NCBI GenBank assembly: GCA_026394555.1
Contig: JAPKXZ010000051.1
Span: forward strand, 1 to 64,000
DNA length: 64,000 nt
From: Methanothrix sp.
GTDB taxonomy: Archaea; Halobacteriota; Methanosarcinia; Methanotrichales; Methanotrichaceae
Direction of reading: 5' to 3'
Part shown: positions 60,916 to 64,000 of the stretch, piece after piece
Layout of the letters: every line of letters begins with the position of its first letter
How positions within the stretch are numbered: position 1 is the first letter of the stretch
Notes under the pieces: generated by a model
Database searches by the model: none
Seen by the model: the letters and a program-made list of their open reading frames with translations, nothing else
Told to the model about the DNA's origin: nothing
Made by a program: the position numbers and the translations under genes

Positions 60916-61530
60916 CTAAGTGACTACAGGCATCCCTGCGGCCTGCCAGGTAACAATTCCGCCCGAGAGGACAAATGCATCGCGACCACCATAGACCCTC
61001 AGCGTCTGAACGGCAAATGCGGCATTGGTATCAATCGCGCAGTAGACGGCAACCTTCTGGCCGGCAGGAATCATGCCCATCTGTGATATCAGATTTTCCA
61101 AGGGGATGTTCAATGCTTCTGGAATGTGGCCGCCTAGGTATAGCTGTGCCGGCCGAACGTCCACAATGGCCCAGTTCTTATCCGTGCTGGATTTGTTAAG
61201 GAACTGTGCAACGCTCAGGAGATAGAAACCATTGTTCGTTGCCTCCTTAAGGAAGGAATCGGCCTGGCCCAGGTAGTCGGATGACTGGCCTAATACGGAA
61301 GTGACCGGGACGGCTGAGATAGATTCTATCTTATTGGAATCATTAAGCGATGAAGTAGCCCAGGGCTGGCCCCGATAGCTGTTTGCATCTGTTTTCTTTT
61401 CACTAAGGATCTGCTTATTCATTTGATCCACGTTGTTTTGATCCAGCTCCGGGGTCTGTCCCAGCGCACAGGCTTGAACCAGAATGCAAGCCAGCGCCAC
61501 TAAACCGATAAGTAAATAGCTTGATCTCAT
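60916..61530 (-). CDS. Exported rhodanese-like protein
   Basis: A 204-residue protein. Signal peptide LIGLVALACILVQACA (a possible lipobox VQAC). The rhodanese domain (about 85-204) has VDVRPAQLYLGGHIPEALNI, the active-site loop VYCAIDTNAAF (Cys near 161) and a final GGIVTWQAAGMPVV. The presence of the Cys suggests sulfur transfer outside the cell membrane. It is not adjacent to known sulfur genes. Confidence 0.88.
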   Translation of the reverse strand: MRSSYLLIGLVALACILVQACALGQTPELDQNNVDQMNKQILSEKKTDANSYRGQPWATSSLNDSNKIESISAVPVTSVLGQSSDYLGQADSFLKEATNNGFYLLSVAQFLNKSSTDKNWAIVDVRPAQLYLGGHIPEALNIPLENLISQMGMIPAGQKVAVYCAIDTNAAFAVQTLRVYGGRDAFVLSGGIVTWQAAGMPVVT

Positions 61531-61749
61531 TTACAAACACCTTTTTCCATCACAGTAATCTGCCCCTACTAATAATGTTGGGCTAGCAGTCCTTCTTATG
61601 TGTGGGATCCAACAGGAATCTTTAAGCCGTATCAATTATTTCTGCTCAATAATATCATAATCAGTATTCCTATATAAAAAATGATGGAGCCGCAATTAAA
61701 ATATTTGTTAAGTAAATTATATATACTGTTATGGACTTATTAAGCTGAT

Positions 61750-62115
61750 ATGAAGAAGTTCATCTGTAGAAACTGCGGAGTTGTAAATCAGGCATCCAAA
61801 GAAGATCTGGAAAGCAATAGCGATTGGCTGCAATGTGCACTTCCTCAGGGTTTCGAATGGATTTTGCCCGCTGGAAAAATTACCCCAATTATCGGTGATC
61901 CGATATACATTTCCGGGATGGGGGAGCATCTCTCCCGCGATGCATATTTGAATAAGCATGGAATTGATCCGGAGATTGCCTACAATCTGATGCGAGGAAA
62001 TTCCGGCTACCGATCCGCATCGCTTAATTTTTCGGGACAATCTCAGATAAAAAGCCCGGTAAGCTCAAAGAAAAAGGCCCAAAACTGGCTTGATGAGGAC
62101 GACTGGACCTCCTGA
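61750..62115 (+). CDS. Hypothetical small protein with an N-terminal zinc knuckle
   Basis: A 121-residue protein. It starts MKKFICRNCGVVNQ with a CxxC pair and a further Cys in WLQCALPQG, giving part of a zinc-binding site. The middle is ITPIIGDPIYISGMGEHLSR, the end a lysine-rich tail and WLDEDDW. No family is recognised. About 200 bases of AT-rich sequence with a TATA-like TATATATAC (about 61718) precede it. Confidence 0.6.
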   Translation: MKKFICRNCGVVNQASKEDLESNSDWLQCALPQGFEWILPAGKITPIIGDPIYISGMGEHLSRDAYLNKHGIDPEIAYNLMRGNSGYRSASLNFSGQSQIKSPVSSKKKAQNWLDEDDWTS

Positions 62116-62300
62116 GGCTTAATTAGTCTCTGCAATTAACACATTCTATTTTTGCCGCGAAGCCGGTTTACCCTGTTTTATCTGTGATCCTGGCGTTTCA
62201 ATTCTTCAATATTTTGAATTTCAGCAATCCCGGCATGAAATCGCTCATGGATAGATTAAAATATGCATGTGAGGCAGTCACAATGCGCTGAGGAATGAGT

Positions 62301-62849
62301 ATGAAGGAGAGGCTTGATGAAATAGGTTCACGTCTTCGTGAGCTGAGGGAGCTAAATCTGGTATCGTCCGAGGAGATGGCAGAGCACCTTAATGTGCCTG
62401 TGGGGACATACAACTGCTATGAAGATGGAAAGCTGGACATTCCGGCCAGCATTCTCATCGGCATTGCGCGAAAACTCAACGTAGACACAGGCCTGCTGCT
62501 CACAGGCGAAGAGTCCAAGATGAGCATATTCACCATTACAAGAAAGGGCGAGGCAGTGGAAGTGGAGCGCAGAAAGCAATACCACTACCAGAGCCTGGCC
62601 AGAAAGTTCGCTCATAAAAAAGCTGAGCCGTTTATAGTCACGATAGATCCTCGCAAGGGCAGCCCATCATTCTACAGTCATCCGGGCCAGGAGTTTGAAT
62701 ATGTGCTCGAGGGGTCTCTAAAGATCACTATTCATGACAACGATGTAGTGCTAAACGTTGGAGACTCCATATTCTTTGATTCGTCTTATGATCACTTCAT
62801 GCAAGCCCTAAACGACAAGCCGGTGAAGCTGCTGGCTGTGGTCATGTAG
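62301..62849 (+). CDS. XRE-HTH plus cupin regulator
   Basis: A 182-residue protein from ATG 62301, chosen because GAGG (62290-62293) is well placed for it. N-terminal XRE HTH (about 10-65: [20 protein letters not shown]); C-terminal cupin (about 105-182: [20 protein letters not shown], then [15 protein letters not shown]). Such regulators often precede acyl-CoA synthetase genes and sense a small ligand in the cupin. The acyl-CoA synthetase gene starts 21 bp downstream on the same strand. Confidence 0.88.
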   Translation: MKERLDEIGSRLRELRELNLVSSEEMAEHLNVPVGTYNCYEDGKLDIPASILIGIARKLNVDTGLLLTGEESKMSIFTITRKGEAVEVERRKQYHYQSLARKFAHKKAEPFIVTIDPRKGSPSFYSHPGQEFEYVLEGSLKITIHDNDVVLNVGDSIFFDSSYDHFMQALNDKPVKLLAVVM

Positions 62850-62870
62850 GTAGGAGAGAGGATTGGAAAA

Positions 62871-64000
62871 ATGACGTCATTATTGTCCAAGTTCGTCTCT
62901 CGGGTAGATTACAAATCATACGAGGATTTTAAAGAAAATCTGAAGATCCTGGTTCCCGAGAACTTCAATTTTGCTTACGATGTAGTTGATGCCTATGCAG
63001 CGGAAAATCCTGATAAGCGCGCCTTAGTCTGGTGCAATGATCACGGTGAAGAGTTGATCATCACCTTCAAAGATCTGAAGATTCTGAGTGATCGGGCCGC
63101 CAATCTCTTTTCTAAATATGGACTGCAAAAAGGGGATACGGTCATGCTCACCCTCAAGAGCCGCTGGGAGTTCTGGGTCTGCATGGTGGGCCTAAACAAG
63201 ATTGGGGCCGTCTCCATTCCTTCCACGCATATGCTCAAGGCCAAGGACTTTGTCTATCGCATCAAGAAGGCCGATCTGAAGATGATCATTTGCATAGCAG
63301 AGAACGGGGTGCCCGACGAGTTCGATGCGGCCCAAAAGAGTCTGGGCAATATTTCCCTGGTCAAAGCCTTTGCAGGAAGTGCGGACGGGGCGCGCGAGGG
63401 CTGGATCAATTTCAATAAGGAGCTAATGGAATCATCGGCAGAATTCGTTCGCCCGACAGGTGAGCGGGCGACGAGAAATGAGGACATCCTCCTCGGCTAC
63501 TTTACCTCTGGAACTACCGGATATCCTAAACTGGTCAAACACGATCAGACCTATCCCCTGGGCCATATCCTCACTGCCAAGTACTGGCAGAATGTGGAGG
63601 ATGACGGGCTTCATTACACCGTGGCGGATACGGGATGGGCCAAATGCGCCTGGGGCAAGATCTATGGCCAATGGCTGGCCGGCTCGGCGGTCTTCGTCTA
63701 CGACTATGATCGATTTGACGCTGGAAAGATGATGGACGAGATGGGCAAATATGGAGTGACGACCTTCTGCGCGCCGCCGACCATCTTCAGGTTCATGATC
63801 AAGAGCGACATGTCCAGATACGACTTCTCCCGGCTTAAATACGCGGTCACGGCAGGAGAGCCGCTCAATGCATCTGTGTATGAGAGCTTCCTCGCGACCA
63901 CGGGTCTAAGGCTCATGGAAGGATTCGGCCAGACAGAGACTGTGGTCTGCATTGCCAACTATCCCTGGATGAATCCCAAGCCCGGCTCCATGGGCAAGCC
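62871..64000 (+). CDS. AMP-forming acyl-CoA synthetase (partial)
   Basis: The 3' end is beyond the window, so only about 376 codons are visible. It begins at ATG 62871 (GGAGAG upstream). It is an ANL-superfamily enzyme: AMP-binding P-loop [16 protein letters not shown] and GFGQTE. The residue pattern is closer to the medium-chain/benzoate-type synthetases than to the main acetyl-CoA synthetase. It activates a carboxylic acid to its CoA ester. Methanogens of this group use AMP-forming enzymes for acetate, so acetate or another short acid is possible. Confidence 0.9.
   Translation, partial: MTSLLSKFVSRVDYKSYEDFKENLKILVPENFNFAYDVVDAYAAENPDKRALVWCNDHGEELIITFKDLKILSDRAANLFSKYGLQKGDTVMLTLKSRWEFWVCMVGLNKIGAVSIPSTHMLKAKDFVYRIKKADLKMIICIAENGVPDEFDAAQKSLGNISLVKAFAGSADGAREGWINFNKELMESSAEFVRPTGERATRNEDILLGYFTSGTTGYPKLVKHDQTYPLGHILTAKYWQNVEDDGLHYTVADTGWAKCAWGKIYGQWLAGSAVFVYDYDRFDAGKMMDEMGKYGVTTFCAPPTIFRFMIKSDMSRYDFSRLKYAVTAGEPLNASVYESFLATTGLRLMEGFGQTETVVCIANYPWMNPKPGSMGK

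Overview
The window looks like a euryarchaeal methanogen chromosome, most likely of the Methanothrix (Methanosaeta) group. Archaeal markers are a 20S proteasome beta subunit, the termination nuclease FttA/aCPSF1, a Cdc48/VAT ATPase, RNA polymerase subunit Rpo3 with two 4Fe-4S clusters, S13/S4/S11 in archaeal order, eS1 (S3Ae), KptA, TATA/BRE promoters and an archaeal initiator tRNA. MptA (GTP cyclohydrolase IV) points to methanopterin synthesis and so to a methanogen or close relative. The genus assignment is inference.

Layout. 1-1750: remnants of mobile or antitoxin genes beside an HD-domain protein. 1904-8279: minus-strand cluster psmB, fttA, two winged-helix regulators and a Ski2-like helicase. 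8436-12500: DUF63 membrane protein, a polyprenyl synthase/radical SAM/secreted-protein operon and a small PGF-CTERM surface protein. 12471-14134: a compact three-gene module of unknown function. 14302-16422: a metal-efflux module (CDF transporter, UspA, frameshifted TetR) with a palindromic operator at the promoter. 16438-28935: CoA-binding protein, TPR protein, thermonuclease, methyltransferase plus fused AguB-AguA, C39-like secreted protein, RNB exonuclease, ICL/PEP-mutase enzyme, YCF48-like beta-propeller protein and a GNAT protein.

29002-34031: S13-S4-S11-Rpo3-tRNA-Leu(GAG), followed downstream by an S9 peptidase and a decayed second copy of the tRNA/rpo3 tail. 34037-39665: UPF0158, PhzF, toxin-antitoxin remnants (VapBC, lone VapB, broken HicB), VOC protein, EEP nuclease and an aroA fragment. 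39817-45692: VAT, ProC, tRNA-iMet, RNase HII and a class V aminotransferase. 45700-50850: an accessory island with a transposase remnant, RelBE, an orphan UPF0175 antitoxin, an acylphosphatase-like protein, GC-rich non-coding repeats and an AT-rich membrane protein. The island is bounded by a roughly 400 bp direct duplication of the aroE 3' end. 50849-64000: aroE, DUF92, a cis-prenyltransferase homologue lacking its catalytic motif, KptA, MptA, a Trp/Tyr-rich duplicated surface protein, eS1, small exported proteins, an XRE-cupin regulator and a truncated acyl-CoA synthetase.

The most notable structural signal is that two accessory segments (29.0-31.5 kb and 46.0-51.0 kb) are each flanked by a direct duplication of the 3' end of the adjacent conserved minus-strand gene. 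The intact copy is on the right and the decayed partial copy on the left in both cases. I found no CRISPR array and no rRNA genes. All calls come from reading the sequence; no database search was run.
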